The position numbers and the translations under genes were made by a program. From Auxenochlorella pyrenoidosa (Eukaryota; Chlorophyta; Trebouxiophyceae; Chlorellales; Chlorellaceae), in NCBI GenBank assembly GCA_001430745.1, contig KQ482041.1, forward strand, positions 1,139,817 through 1,166,358: DNA of 26,542 bases, given 5' to 3'. A model generated the notes under the pieces. The model saw nothing but the letters and a program-made list of their open reading frames with translations. It was not told where the DNA came from and ran no database searches. This document shows positions 9,801-19,472 of this stretch, one piece after another. Positions within the stretch are counted from its first letter, which is position 1; every line of letters begins with the position of its first letter.

Positions 9801-11283
9801 GGTCCATCGCTGGTGCCAGGTCAGCGGTGCGCGGCCGCGCCTTGCCCCGCTCGTTTGGCTCCCAGCCGCCCAGCGCGGCAGGGTGGAAGCCGGCCGGCAG
9901 CTCGGGCAGGGTGACGTCCAGTGCCAGGCTGGCAGTGGCATCAAACACGCCGCGCCGCTCGCGCAGGCAGAGCACGCGCAGGCGACGGACATGCCACCTG
10001 CGTAGCCGGCAAGGCAAGGGGGTTGCTGGTAGAGTGGGTTGGTGTGCATCCTGACAGCATACGGGGTGCGAACTTGGTGGTGGGGCGCGTCGCACCCAGC
10101 CGCCCCAACAGCTCCCCAGCATGACAGGTGCAGCTGCTGCAAACTCCGCACCAGACGCACAATTGAGCGCACAAATAACGGCAGTGGACAACCGCCAACC
10201 CTGTGAGACTGCCCCACCTGGCGGCTGCCATGAGCAGCAGGTTGCGCAGCGGCCAGCCTGGGTTCTCTGGCAGTGCACTGCTGTCTGCCACAGCCAGGAA
10301 GAGCTGTGGCCCGGAGTTGCTGCCTCCCGGCTGCTGCTGCAGGTGCTCCCAAGCAGTGAGGGGCACTGTTGTGATGCCTGCGCCAGTGCTGTCGGCATCG
10401 GCACCCACGTGCACCAGCCAGGCTGGCAGGCCGGAGGAGGCGACGAACGAGCTGCATGCTGCGGCCACCGCGGCAGCCGCCGCCTCGCCGCCCAGCGCGG
10501 CCGCCAGGCTGGCGGGCTGCGCGGCCAGGGCAAAGGGCTGTGGCGGCTGCAGCGCTGGGAAGGCAAACCAGTAGCGGTACTTGTAGTGCTTCAGGTCGCA
10601 GTGGGTCAGCAGCACCGCCGTCTGGAGCAGGCGGGGGTCTGCCTCGGCGGCCCCACTGCAGATGGCCGCCCAGACGCGGTCGCAGGCCTGCAGGAGCAGG
10701 CAGGAAATGCCAGCAGACAAGTTTGAGCCAGCCGGCTGCACCTGCTAGACTCCAACTGCTCGTGGCTGCGGCTCTCAGGCGTTGCCGTTGGGGTGCTGGT
10801 GCTGCAGCCGCCGACAGGGAGGGGTACCTACGCTAGAAACACTGAGAGCCCAGCCCGTCTCCCCACCTGCTGCGCCGCCTCCTTGCGATCGAAAGACAGG
10901 ATGCGCTCTGCCGTGTTGAGCACATACAGTTCGCCCGCCAGCTCAAAGCCGCCACTGCCGCTGGGCGCCAGCGCCAGCGCCGCGCTGCCCTCGTCGGCTG
11001 GCAGCGAGGAGGCCCGCACGGTGAGCAGGCCCGCCTGGGAGGCGTGCCTGCTGGCTGTCCAGGCGGCCCGCAGTGGCACGGGGCCCTCTCCGAGCTTCAG
11101 GTCGTGCAGCTTCAGCTCTCCCAGCGCGCTCCAAAAGGTGGCAGCCTCCACCTTGCTCTGCAGGGAGCAGATGCACAAGATTGATCGCAAGAAGGGCCTC
11201 GGTGCGAGGGCCCACCTCCCACTTCCGAAACCCGCCAGACGTGCCCTGCTCACCTCCAGCGGCCAAAACCGGAGCACTTCCAT
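6805..11283 (-). CDS. ATG7: ATG7, E1-like activating enzyme of autophagy (nine exons, 865 aa)
   Basis: ATG7 activates ATG8 and ATG12 with ATP and passes them as thioesters to ATG3 and ATG10 in the cytosol. Exons (minus) are 11283-11254, 11157-10867, 10687-10218, 9997-9711, 9390-9269, 9034-8867, 8663-7968, 7703-7401 and 7035-6805; every junction keeps phase. The N-terminal domain shows [19 protein letters not shown] and NPGWPLRN. The adenylation domain shows the nucleotide loop [10 protein letters not shown] (glycines 367-372), [12 protein letters not shown] and [10 protein letters not shown]. Zinc cysteines are C665/C668 (GCYFCND) and C768/C771 (CTAC). The catalytic cysteine is C687 in LDQQCT/VARPG, one codon before a splice junction. 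The acidic C-terminal tail (SSDEEEEE, ending DWEEL) matches the ATG3/ATG8-binding tail. It is longer than plant or human ATG7 (about 700 aa) mainly because of a Gln/Ala/Glu-rich insert at about residues 515-663. No key residue is missing. Confidence 0.97.
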
Positions 11284-12105
11284 CCTGTGACAGCGATCCT
11301 GAAACATAGATGCCGGCGCAAGGCCGCCTTGATGTCGGGCAAAGCCCTCCCGCCGCTGCCACAGCGGCTGGCAGCGCAGCACAGCACTGACACGCCGCTC
11401 GAGTTACCTTGCAGGTCATATGCTGGTGGCAAGGCGCATATGTCGTTTTCCTGCTTTGCTAGCATTGCATGAGCAGGTAAGACATTCAAACCAGGAAAGG
11501 GCAGGAAGATGGCTTACATGCCCGGAGAAACCAGGAACGACGCCACGCTCCCCATTCCGCATGTGCTTTCTTTGCGGCACCGCCATTTCAACACTTGACT
11601 AGCCTTCAAGCAAAAGATCAAGTGGCATAAATTCCCGTCAGGCAAGACCCAGTCAGAGTTGTTTGCAGCACCTGCGGTTGTGACTAGTCGTGATTAGTGG
11701 CGTGCGTGATAAAATCGGGAGCAGCATGTGCTCGTGCACATTTTGGAGAACTGTTCTCTTGCAAGGAGATTACTTACCTTGGCAAAGATGATGTGGCAGA
11801 AGCGGCTTGTGGTCCTGCGTGCTGGTCAGGCGGGGCCCCACCTGTGGCCGATCGCCTGGCTGCCGCTCGGGGAGCTTCGGCTCTACCGTCGTTCCAGTGA
11901 CTTTTTCCAAAGCTTGCCGATTGCAAGGACGCCCTGCCGCAAGGGTGCAGCGGTCCAGCATGCGTCGCTTAAAGACAGCGGGGCAGGTGCTGTGGGTGAG
12001 CCATGGCTAGATCATCTTGTCGCGAACGCTGCTCAGTGTTGTATCTGAAGCAAGCTGGCCCGAAAACAGGTCGCCGGTGCACACCAGGTCCGGTGGCGCC
12101 CCAGC
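11284..12105. promoter_or_regulatory. Divergent region between ATG7 (-) and the wall glycoprotein (+)
   Basis: About 820 bp separate the two start codons. If the ATG7 5' UTR intron is real, the shared promoter shrinks to roughly 11780-12105. Short open frames here lack domain content. No known promoter motif was identified. Confidence 0.4.
11285..11777 (-). other. Candidate 5' UTR intron of ATG7
   Basis: On the minus strand a perfect donor, GCCAAG/GTAAGT, lies at 11778/11777. An acceptor, GCTGTCACAG, ends at 11285, one base before the start-codon exon. If both are used, ATG7 begins with a noncoding exon upstream of 11778, and the exon with the ATG is only 31 bases. The ATG itself fits, because [10 protein letters not shown] aligns with the usual extreme N-terminus of ATG7. 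Confidence 0.45.
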
Positions 12106-15100
12106 ATGGGCGCTTGCAGCCTCTGGGCTGCGCAACTTGCGCTACTGCTGGTCATACCATGCATGGTGAGATGGTGGCGGGGGAGAAGCAGGGAGGAGCG
12201 CAAGTGCCGGGAGTGGGGGCCTTCTGCTGCCGCAGGTGCAGGCCGCGCAGGGCCTTCAAAGGCTCTGCGGCTCACCAGCAGCATATTTCAAGCGCACCGG
12301 CACTCCGGCTGGGATCCGGCAGGCGCCTCCAAACAACTGCTTCCCTGCTGCCGCCGCCACCCCCTCGCCAAGGGCCACACTCCCCGGCGCTCGCATGTAA
12401 GGAGGGCTTCAAGGGGCGAACATCACGTGCTCAAATTGCAACCGGACACCCACTTGCATGCAGGCGGAACGGCACGCTGTGCAGCCCGCAGTGAGGCCGG
12501 TGCAGCAGCTGGAGTGGCTGCCGGCAGTCGAGCCTGGTGCTGAGTTGATTGGCTCTGCTGCGCCGCCGGAGCACCCCCTCTTGTCTATGCTGCGCGAGCG
12601 ATATGGCCTCAGTGGTAGCGGTGCCAGTAAAAGCAGCAGAAGCAATTCGGCAGGCACCTTGAGTCGGGATAGCATCACCACAGAGGCCGAGGGCGAGGTC
12701 CCGCGCCCTGGCCGCCGCCTGACCCAATTTGTCATCAGGCCAAGGCCCTCACCCCCGCCGCGCCCGCCGTCCCCGCCATCGCCCCCACCACCTCCACCGC
12801 CGCCACCTGTGCCGCCGGCGCCCGAGTGCGCGTGCCAGATGCACCAAGACTACGTCTTTGCCTCTGTCCCAAGCTGGAGCCGTAAGCTGGGCAGCGGATG
12901 GACTGCGTCTGTGCGGCCGGGGAGTGCATGTGCTAGGCCGTCAAGCTCAGCCTCCCAGCAATCATGCTGGCATGCTTTTTGGAGTACTGCACTGGGGGCT
13001 GCCTGCCCTGTCTCGCAGCAGCGCCAGCCTGCTGCCCGCTTGTCACCACTGCCCAGCTTGATTCACATCCTTGCAGGCGGGTTTGAGGAGCTGTATGGAT
13101 CCAGCCGGGGTGAGTGGACGAATGCTGGGGCAGAGAGTGGGCTTTTCGCTGCAGGCTGGGGGGGATACCTGCAGCCTGGGCAATCATGCCAGGAAGCCTC
13201 CTTGGTGGGTGCTCCTGCCAGCGCTTGTTCGGCCGTCGCCACCTCTCGCCGGCCTCGTTTGGAATGCTAGACAACGCAACCCAACTCCCTTTCATGCCCT
13301 CGTTGCTCTGTCACCTCTTCTTTGGGCAAGTTGGGTGCTGCCACACGACCACCTCGCTCTACCGCTGCACGCTCACGTCCTGTTGATTGATGTTCCGCCC
13401 ATGCAGGCACCCTCCTCACCCCGGAGGACTGCTGCGATGCCTGCCGCCTGACTTACGCCTGCGTGTGGTGGCAGTGGATCGAGTCAGACAGCTCGGTGAG
13501 TGTCGCCATGCTGGGCAGAAAAAGACAATATGCGGCGCGCTAGATCAGGGTCCTGATTGGGGCTTGCCCCTTCTGCACCAACTGTTCTTCCGAACGCAAA
13601 ATCTCTGAAGAGGCGGGCACCAAACTCATTGGACAAGAACGTGCTTGCCAACGCCAGGCTACCGCAAGCAGTTGTGCCATCGTATTTGTGCCCTGACCGG
13701 CTGTGTGTGCCGGGGCTTGCGATCCCATGCTCCACATATTCCTCACCTACAGGGAGCCCTGAGCCCGGGTCGCTGCTCCGGCAGTTGTGCGCAGGCGTAT
13801 TTTCCTCACAGGCCCCATTTGGCTGCTGCCCCATGCAGTACGGTGGCACAAACTCCAACGGAAACCAATGCCAGCTGTATGATGCCCTACCTGCCGACCA
13901 GAGGCTGCAGTTCTGGTCGCCCTGGGTCCCGGCATACGGCGGCGGCTTCCGCTGGGAGCAGCGCACCACTGGCCTCTACGCCTGCTCATACACATTCCCC
14001 CCTTCGCCACCGCCATCGCCGCCGTCGCCGCCGCCACCATCGCCTGGCCCGCCCAGGCCCCCCCCTTCTCCGCCACGACCTCCAAGCCCCTCACCTCCAC
14101 TGCCGCGACCCCCTAGCCCCTCACCTCCACCACCCAACCCCTCGCCGCCCCCCTCCCCCTCCCCTCCACCGCCCAACCCCTCGCCGCCCCCTCTCNNNNN
14201 NNNNNNNNNNNNNNNNNNNNNNNNNNNNNNNNNNNNNNNNNNNNNNNNNNNNNNNNNNNNNNNNNNNNNNNNNNNNNNNNNNNNNNNNNNNNNNNNNNNN
14301 NNNNNNNNNNNNNNNNNNNNNNNNNNNNNNNNNNNNNNNNNNNNNNNNNNNNNNNNNNNNNNNNNNNNNNNNNNNNNNNNNNNNNNNNNNNNNNNNNNNN
14401 NNNNNNNNNNNNNNNNNNNNNNNNNNNNNNNNNNTCCACCTCCACCGCCCAGCCCCTCGCCGCCCCCTCTCCATCTCCGCCGCCTCCTAGCCCTTCGCCG
14501 CCCCGCCCACCCCATTCGCCGCCCCCATCCCCCCTCTCCACCTCCCCCTGGCCCTTCTCCGCCACCCCCAACCCCTCACCCCCCAGTCCCTCGCCCCCAC
14601 CGCCTGCCCCTTCTCCCCCGCCACCCAACCCCTCGCCTCCCAGCCCCTTCCCACCACCACCCAGCCCGTCGCCACCACCGCCAGCCCCCTCTCCGCCACC
14701 CCCTCAGCCCTTTCCCCCGCCATCCCCTTCTCCGCCGCCGCCACAACCCTCACCACCACCCCCGCGGTCGCCACCCCCGCCCCGCCCGCCCTATGCTCAG
14801 CGCACACGGCCGCCGTTGCCACCCGCGCCGCCGCCCCCGCCACCCTCCCCTCGCCCGCCTCCTCCGCCCCCTTCCCCACCGGATGGCTCCTTTGTCAACC
14901 CTGAGGTGAGCGCGGTCCCTCGGGCAGGGCGCTTTGAAAAAGCACGGCACCTTGATAGCAACCTGTCCTCGCCGGGATGTTGAGGAAGTGGCAGCTGTTG
15001 AAAGGCAGCCCTTCATGGAGGCCCCCCCACTGCGTCCCCTACTTGCTGTGTTGCGACAAGCTGCTGCCCGTGGTCAGCAGGCCTGCCACCTGGCCCTCGC

Positions 15101-16329
15101 CGGGCTGCTTGGCAGCCTCCCTCGTAGTCTAACTCACCCACCGCCCTTGACCCCGCTCGCCTGCTTGCCTTCAGGACGCACCGGGCGTCTCTACCCTGTC
15201 GTCTGCGGCCTGCTCCGCCTGCTCAGGCACGGTGCGTCTGCAGACCAGGCTTGGCAGCTCTGGCATTTCGCACCGACCTGTCAGCCGACCTTCCGTTAAT
15301 GCCCAGGGCACAGCAGGAAGGCGGCTGCACTTTGGGCGCCTCACATCGCGCCGTGCCTACCGCCAGCAGCGGCTGCAACCTCCTAGAGGGCGCGCGGCCC
15401 ATTCACGCCTGCGCGCCGCCCCGCCTGCGCCCTCCCCGCAGGGTGACATCGGCTGCGCCGGCATGCTGGGTGTGCCGCGGGTGCAGCCCCTGAACGACTA
15501 CCGCCTCATCTTCATGGTTAAAAAAGGGCTGGACGACTACATGGCCAAGAACGGGGTGAGGGCTGGCCTCGCTGCTCTCGGCTCACGCTGCCAGGTGCTT
15601 TTGTGTGGTGGTGAGGCGGCAACTGGTGGTCCTGCGGCTGCGCTGCTGCCCTTGGCCGGCTGGACACGTGGCCTGCTGTCCTTCCGCCGTCGGCTTGCGC
15701 CCAGGATCCTCGCTTCACAGAAAGGGCGGTGGGGAGCGCTGCGAGGGATGCGTGAGGTCACAGACGGTGCCACCCGCCACACGGGTCCAGTCATGCCCAG
15801 CACCCGGGCAGAGTGCTAAGGCCCCGCTGCCCGCACCGCGCCCTGCGCTGCCCCCCCAGGTGTACGACGTGTGCGGCAACGACTACCGGCTGTACGCCTC
15901 CCCCCTCATCAAGTTCTCCAAGGCCTGCTACCAGCTGGTGGCGGGCAGCCAGTGGTTCCTGTCAGGTGCGCGTCGGCCCTGCCCGCCCACCCACCACAAC
16001 GGGGACAGCGGCAACGCCTGCTGGCCCGCAGCCGCCCACCCCAGGCAGCTCCGCTGCTGCACGTGTTGCGTCCCCTGCTGCATTGCGCATGACGACGCTA
16101 GCGCTGCAAGGCCCTCTGACCCCTTGCTTCCCGCCATGCCCTCCGCCCCCCTGCAGTGCGCGTGGGCTACCCGTGCTTTGGCCAGCCGCGCCGCGTGGGC
16201 GGCAAGGTCGTGGGGTACCCAGCCTACGGCCGCTGGCGCGTGCACAACCTGTTTGTCAACATCTACCAGGTGGCCCCGCAGCACGGCGTGGCCCAGCCCT
16301 ACGCAGTGACCCAGGTGTACCGCTACTGA
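12106..16329 (+). CDS. Secreted hydroxyproline-rich-type glycoprotein with PAN-like domain and novel C-terminal domain (nine exons)
   Basis: Exons are 12106-12165, 12464-12881, 13077-13109, 13407-13495, 13812-14905 (with a gap of Ns), 15175-15231, 15442-15555, 15860-15965 and 16157-16329. Junction phases all agree. Exon 1 is a signal peptide (MGACSLWAAQLALLLVIPCM) continuing into AER at the join. Exon 2 has a Ser-rich stretch, then a Pro block and ECACQMHQDY. Exons 3-5 form a Cys-rich domain with LTPEDCCDACRLTYACVW and GNQCQLYDAL, the CC-x2-C-x5-C pattern of PAN/apple domains. Then comes a rod of PPSP/PPNPSPP repeats. Exons 6-9 form a C-terminal domain with NDYRLIFMVKKGLDDYM, CGNDYRLYASPLIKFSKACY and VGYPCFGQPRRVGGKVVGYP. 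The head-rod-head plan resembles volvocine pherophorins, but the pherophorin domain is not seen. Likely role: structural or binding protein of the extracellular matrix, with prolines hydroxylated and glycosylated. The reading frame shifts by one base next to the gap, probably an assembly error. Confidence 0.88.
13995..14890 (+). repeat. Proline-rich (PPSP/PPNPSPP) coding repeat
   Basis: Pyrimidine-rich tandem repeats encode Ser-Pro-Pro and Asn-Pro-Ser-Pro-Pro units. They include near-identical blocks such as CCACCGCCCAACCCCTCGCC just left of the gap. Such SP-rich modules are typical of hydroxyproline-rich wall glycoproteins. The repeat explains why the assembly failed here. Confidence 0.9.
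14196..14434. other. Assembly gap (239 N)
   Basis: A run of 239 Ns lies inside the Pro-rich exon. True length is unknown. Left of the gap and for about 35 bases to its right the Pro-rich frame agrees. From about 14475 onward the Pro-rich frame is displaced by one base and stays open to the donor at 14905/14906. Confidence 0.98.
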
Positions 16330-16814
16330 GTGTACCGCTAGGTGGGGCCGCGTCTGGAGCGTGTGGGCCGGGCCGCAGGGGCCAAGGCGGCGCCGCCTGG
16401 TCGCCCACATGCCCCTGCATGGAAAGCTCACCTGCTCTGCACCCACTTGTCTTTTCCTCCACCACTTCCTGGAAACTCTGAGCCCTCAGCCACTTATGAT
16501 TGCCCACATTTACAGACCCTCCGCATTAACGCCTGCGCTCCTTTGCTGCTGCCAACAGTCCTGCCTCAACGCACGGTCCGCCTGTACTATGTACCTCAAA
16601 AGCTTCCTGCCAGCGAAATGCACCCAGCTACAAGCGCTCCTGTTCCCGATGCACCGGGCTTGAATGCCTGCAGACCTGCTCCTCCGGCTTGGCCCCAGTA
16701 AGCGCCGCCTACCCCTCTTCACCAGCTGTCACTGTTCCCACCCCACTGTGTCCCTAATCGCCGCTGGCCTGTGACTATACTTGGCTCAGTCTGGCTTGGC
16801 GGCTTGCCCCATGA

Positions 16815-16819
16815 TGTAA
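16815..16819 (+). terminator. Candidate poly(A) signal of the wall glycoprotein gene
   Basis: TGTAA lies 486 bases after the stop codon; a second TGTAA is at 17096-17100. Long 3' UTRs are common in green algae, so either is possible. Confidence 0.45.
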
Positions 16820-17197
16820 CAAACATGCCCGCTCTGATTGTGCAGTGTTGGCAGCAAGAAGTGGCGTTGTGCATGCGGGGTCTTGTAGAGGCAGCTGCAG
16901 TGACGAGAAGTTGTTGCTCACACCTGTGACATCCCTGCTGCGGCTGTCAGCTGCCAGCTGCCCACCATGCAATCTAGGCAGCAGAGGTGTCGTCACAGTT
17001 GTATGTGCAGGCCATGTTTCTTAGAGGATCCGCCTCCTTGAGTAGAGCTGCGCTGCCTTGCAGTCAGCCAGAATGGATTGCAGCACAAATTATACTGTAA
17101 AGGATACAGAAAGGCATTCCTGTGCTACAGACTCTCAGGGGGGCAGCAATGCTTAATTGGCCGCCATGGTGCGCCAGGACGCATCTGGCTGCGCTCG

Positions 17198-17202
17198 TTA
17201 CA
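17198..17202 (-). terminator. Candidate poly(A) signal of the zinc-finger gene
   Basis: TTACA on plus reads TGTAA on minus, 93 bases downstream of the stop codon at 17297-17295. Confidence 0.45.
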
Positions 17203-17294
17203 TCGCAACCATGTCCAGACTGCGCTCTCGCTGGTCAGGCCAGCAAGGTTTCTTCCCGACAAGGCGCCAAAGCCGCTGCTGCTGCTCTCAGGCC

Positions 17295-19472
17295 TCAGGC
17301 TAGGGCAGCCTGCTGCCGCGCCAGCAGCACCGACAGCTGGCCCAGTGCCGCCGCCAGGCGCGCCGCATTCAGCGCGGCCTGCACACCCTCGGCCAGCTCG
17401 CGTCGGCGCTGCTGGTCCAGCAGCTGCCGCACGGCAGTGCAGCGCACTGTGAGCTCTGCCACGAGGGCTGCCAGCAGGGCATTCTGCTGCGCTGGCTGTG
17501 CTGGCGCACTGGCGCCACCGCCTGCGCGGCTTTCTGCCTGCCGCTCAGCAGTGTGCCGCACAATCAGGGTCGCAAACTCCTCTGCCTCTGCTGTGCTCAC
17601 CGCATGCTGCACAGCAGGATGCATTGAACGGGTGAGAACCTCACAGGCGGGCTTGTCAGCACCATGCAGCTCATGCAGGGCGCACTGGCACGCGGCCCGA
17701 GAAGCAAGCCAGGAACTGGATATTTTGGCGCGCAGCTCTGCTGCAGTGGCAAGTACTTGGGAGTGCTCGCAACAGCAGCCACAAAACAGGCATGAATGCT
17801 GGCATGAGCGCACTGCAGCAGCACATCCTACCTTGAGCAGCTCCAGCAGGTGGCGCAGCAGCTTATCAGCCAGGGCAGCCAGCGGGCCAGAAGGCGCCTG
17901 CTGCTGGCTGTGAGCAGCCAGCGCCGGCTGCAGCTGCTGCGATAGCGGCGTAGAGGCAGCGCGCGCCATGGGTGCGGCAGTGAATGATGGGTTGGCACGG
18001 GCGGGCGGCGGCTCAGAGGCGGAACGGGGCGGGGCTGCTGGCAGCAGCTGTGGGTGCTGAAAATGCAGCACCGCCGGTTGTGAAGGCGCTAGTTCTGACA
18101 GTTGCGGTGCTGGTGCATCAGAGCTAGACCGCTGCACACCACTACTGAGCGCGGCTGCCTGTGCTGGAAGCAGTGCAGGTGAGGCAGCAGGTGGGGAGCT
18201 CAGCAGGCTGTCGCTTGCTGCTGTTGCTGCGCCCGCCGCTGCCAGCGCCTGCCCATGCATCGCAAGTGCTGGTTGTACAGCTGCCTGCCACCACTTGATG
18301 CTGCTGCTGGGGGCAGGCGCTGTGTGCTCAGCCGGCACAATAGGCTTGACAGGCAGCGCGGGTGCACGAGCACCAATCGTGGGTGCTGGCCCAGGCGCCG
18401 CCAGGGCCACCGTAGGGCTGGGCACCGCGCCTGCTGCTCCGCTGCTAAGACGAATCAGCAGTGCTGCTGCCGCCGAGCTGCGAGGAGTGTGGCGAGGCAG
18501 CAGCGTCGGCACTTGCGGCATTAGCGGCAGCTCCCCAAGCTCCTCTTCAGCAGCCACTGCTGCAGCGACAGCTGCCGCCACGGCAGCCGCTGCCCCGATG
18601 GACACATGGTTGTGCTGGCTGCCTGCCGGGCTGCTCTCCTCCTGCTGCACAGGAGCATGCTCTTCCCAGTCTGCCTCATTGCTGCCGTTGCTGCTGCTGC
18701 TCATGCCCTGCCAGCGCACCCGCCGGCGCTTGGTGGCCGGCCTGTCCTCAGTCTGCGCCTCCTGTGCAGCGCTGCGTGCCAGGCGTGCCTGCGTGGCTGC
18801 TGCTGCCGCCGCTGCTGCCACACGCGCAGGTGCCAGCTTGCAGCGGTGGCGCTGCAGGAGGTGGAGGGTCAGGATTTGCGCAGGTTTGCCTGGAAACGTC
18901 CCGTCACTTGACAGGCCAGCAGCGCATGTTCCATTGCGGTTAGAGAGACGTTAAGCCCAAGCAAGCAACCAAGCAAGCAAGCAACCAAGCAAGCAAGCAA
19001 CCAAGCAAGCACAGACAGACAGCGAGAGCAATGGGCCTGGTCTCACCGCATTCTTAAGCTGGCTGAGAGGCTCATTGCACCGAGGGCACTCCAGCAGCTC
19101 TGCGCCATGCCCCCGGGTGCCTGCAAGGACGAGGAAAGGGAGGCAGTTATATCTGTGCATGGCATAATTATGCCATGGCCGGGAGCCGAACAGGCGCAAG
19201 CACCTCCCACCGGGCGGTGGTGGCCACCAGCCGCTTTGCCGCGCACCTGCTGTCAAGCCTCTGGCGGGCTGCCTGTAGTGCTGGCGCAGCCTCCACAGCT
19301 CCCCAAAGTGGCGGTTGCACCCCTGCGCGCTCGGAGGGCAGCGTGCAGCAGAGGCAGTTTAAGGTAGGGAAGGTCCGCTGCGCCTCTTCTAGCCTCGACG
19401 CAGCATTCCTCAACAGCAACTCACGGGAGCCGGGCAGCGCCATCCAGAGGGATCCTCATTCTCGAGGTTCAT
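17295..19472 (-). CDS. Zinc-finger protein with Ala/Ser/Pro/Gln-rich tail, probably nuclear
   Basis: Exons (minus) are 19472-19425, 19322-19247, 19120-19047 and 18851-17295, all in phase. Splicing assembles the zinc-binding region at residues 13-70. It starts with a C2H2-type start, C13-x4-C18-x12-H31 (RCPAPGCNRHF, LWRLRQHY), split by an intron between its two cysteines, with the next His at H46. A second motif follows, C53-x2-C56-x11-H68-x-C70 (ECPRCNEPLSQLKNA/RHRC), split by another intron. Then come a poly-Ala run and a basic cluster KRRRVRW (107-113) that looks like a nuclear localisation signal. A long disordered Ala/Ser/Pro/Gln region follows, ending in helical Ala/Leu/Arg-rich stretches. 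A 96-base segment, 17831-17736, begins GTAGGA and ends CAGCAGAG. It is either an in-frame intron (552 aa product) or a Cys-rich coding insert (584 aa). Function is inferred only as nucleic-acid or protein binding; no family name is claimed. Confidence 0.78.
18958..19022. repeat. 16-bp minisatellite in intron 3 of the zinc-finger gene
   Basis: The unit AAGCAAGCAAGCAACC repeats about 3.3 times from 18959 to 19010, followed by three ACAG units (19011-19022). It lies wholly in the intron between 19047 and 18851. On the transcribed strand it reads as GCTTGCTTGGTT units. Confidence 0.9.

Larger units (their letters stand above)
16330..17294. other. Convergent 3' region between wall glycoprotein (+) and zinc-finger gene (-)
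   Basis: Almost 1 kb without a supported gene, less GC-rich than the flanking exons. It starts with a second copy of the last coding bases (GTGTACCGCTA directly after the stop repeats GTGTACCGCTAC). It carries plus-strand TGTAA at 16815-16819 and 17096-17100 and minus-strand TGTAA at 17202-17198. Several short open frames show no domain. Confidence 0.55.

Noticed and set aside
12166..12463. Reading through the first intron of the wall glycoprotein (12106-12543 frame)
   Set aside because: The continuous frame turns Arg-rich straight after the signal peptide. The ATG/GTGAGA donor and GCATGCAG acceptor restore a sensible mature N-terminus in phase.
13995..14890. Volvocine pherophorin identity for the wall glycoprotein
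   Set aside because: The Pro-rich rod is similar, but the flanking Cys domains lack the pherophorin motifs, so only the architecture is comparable.
17122..17913. Long plus-strand open frame (263 codons) opposite the zinc-finger gene
   Set aside because: It is the antisense shadow of an Ala/Gln-rich exon; GC-rich exons often leave the opposite strand open. No domain is seen, and the minus-strand exon has consistent splicing.
18851..19120. SLX4/SNM1-type UBZ4 finger in the zinc-finger gene
   Set aside because: C-P-R-C with a downstream His and Cys is similar, but the spacing His-x-Cys differs from His-x3-Cys and nothing else supports these DNA-repair families.
19168..19443. Open frame starting at 19443 (minus) as the first exon of the zinc-finger gene
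   Set aside because: Its donor phase does not match the next exon and it gives no zinc-finger pattern. The model starting at 19472 with an intron 19424-19323 fits in phase and reveals the Cys/His motif.
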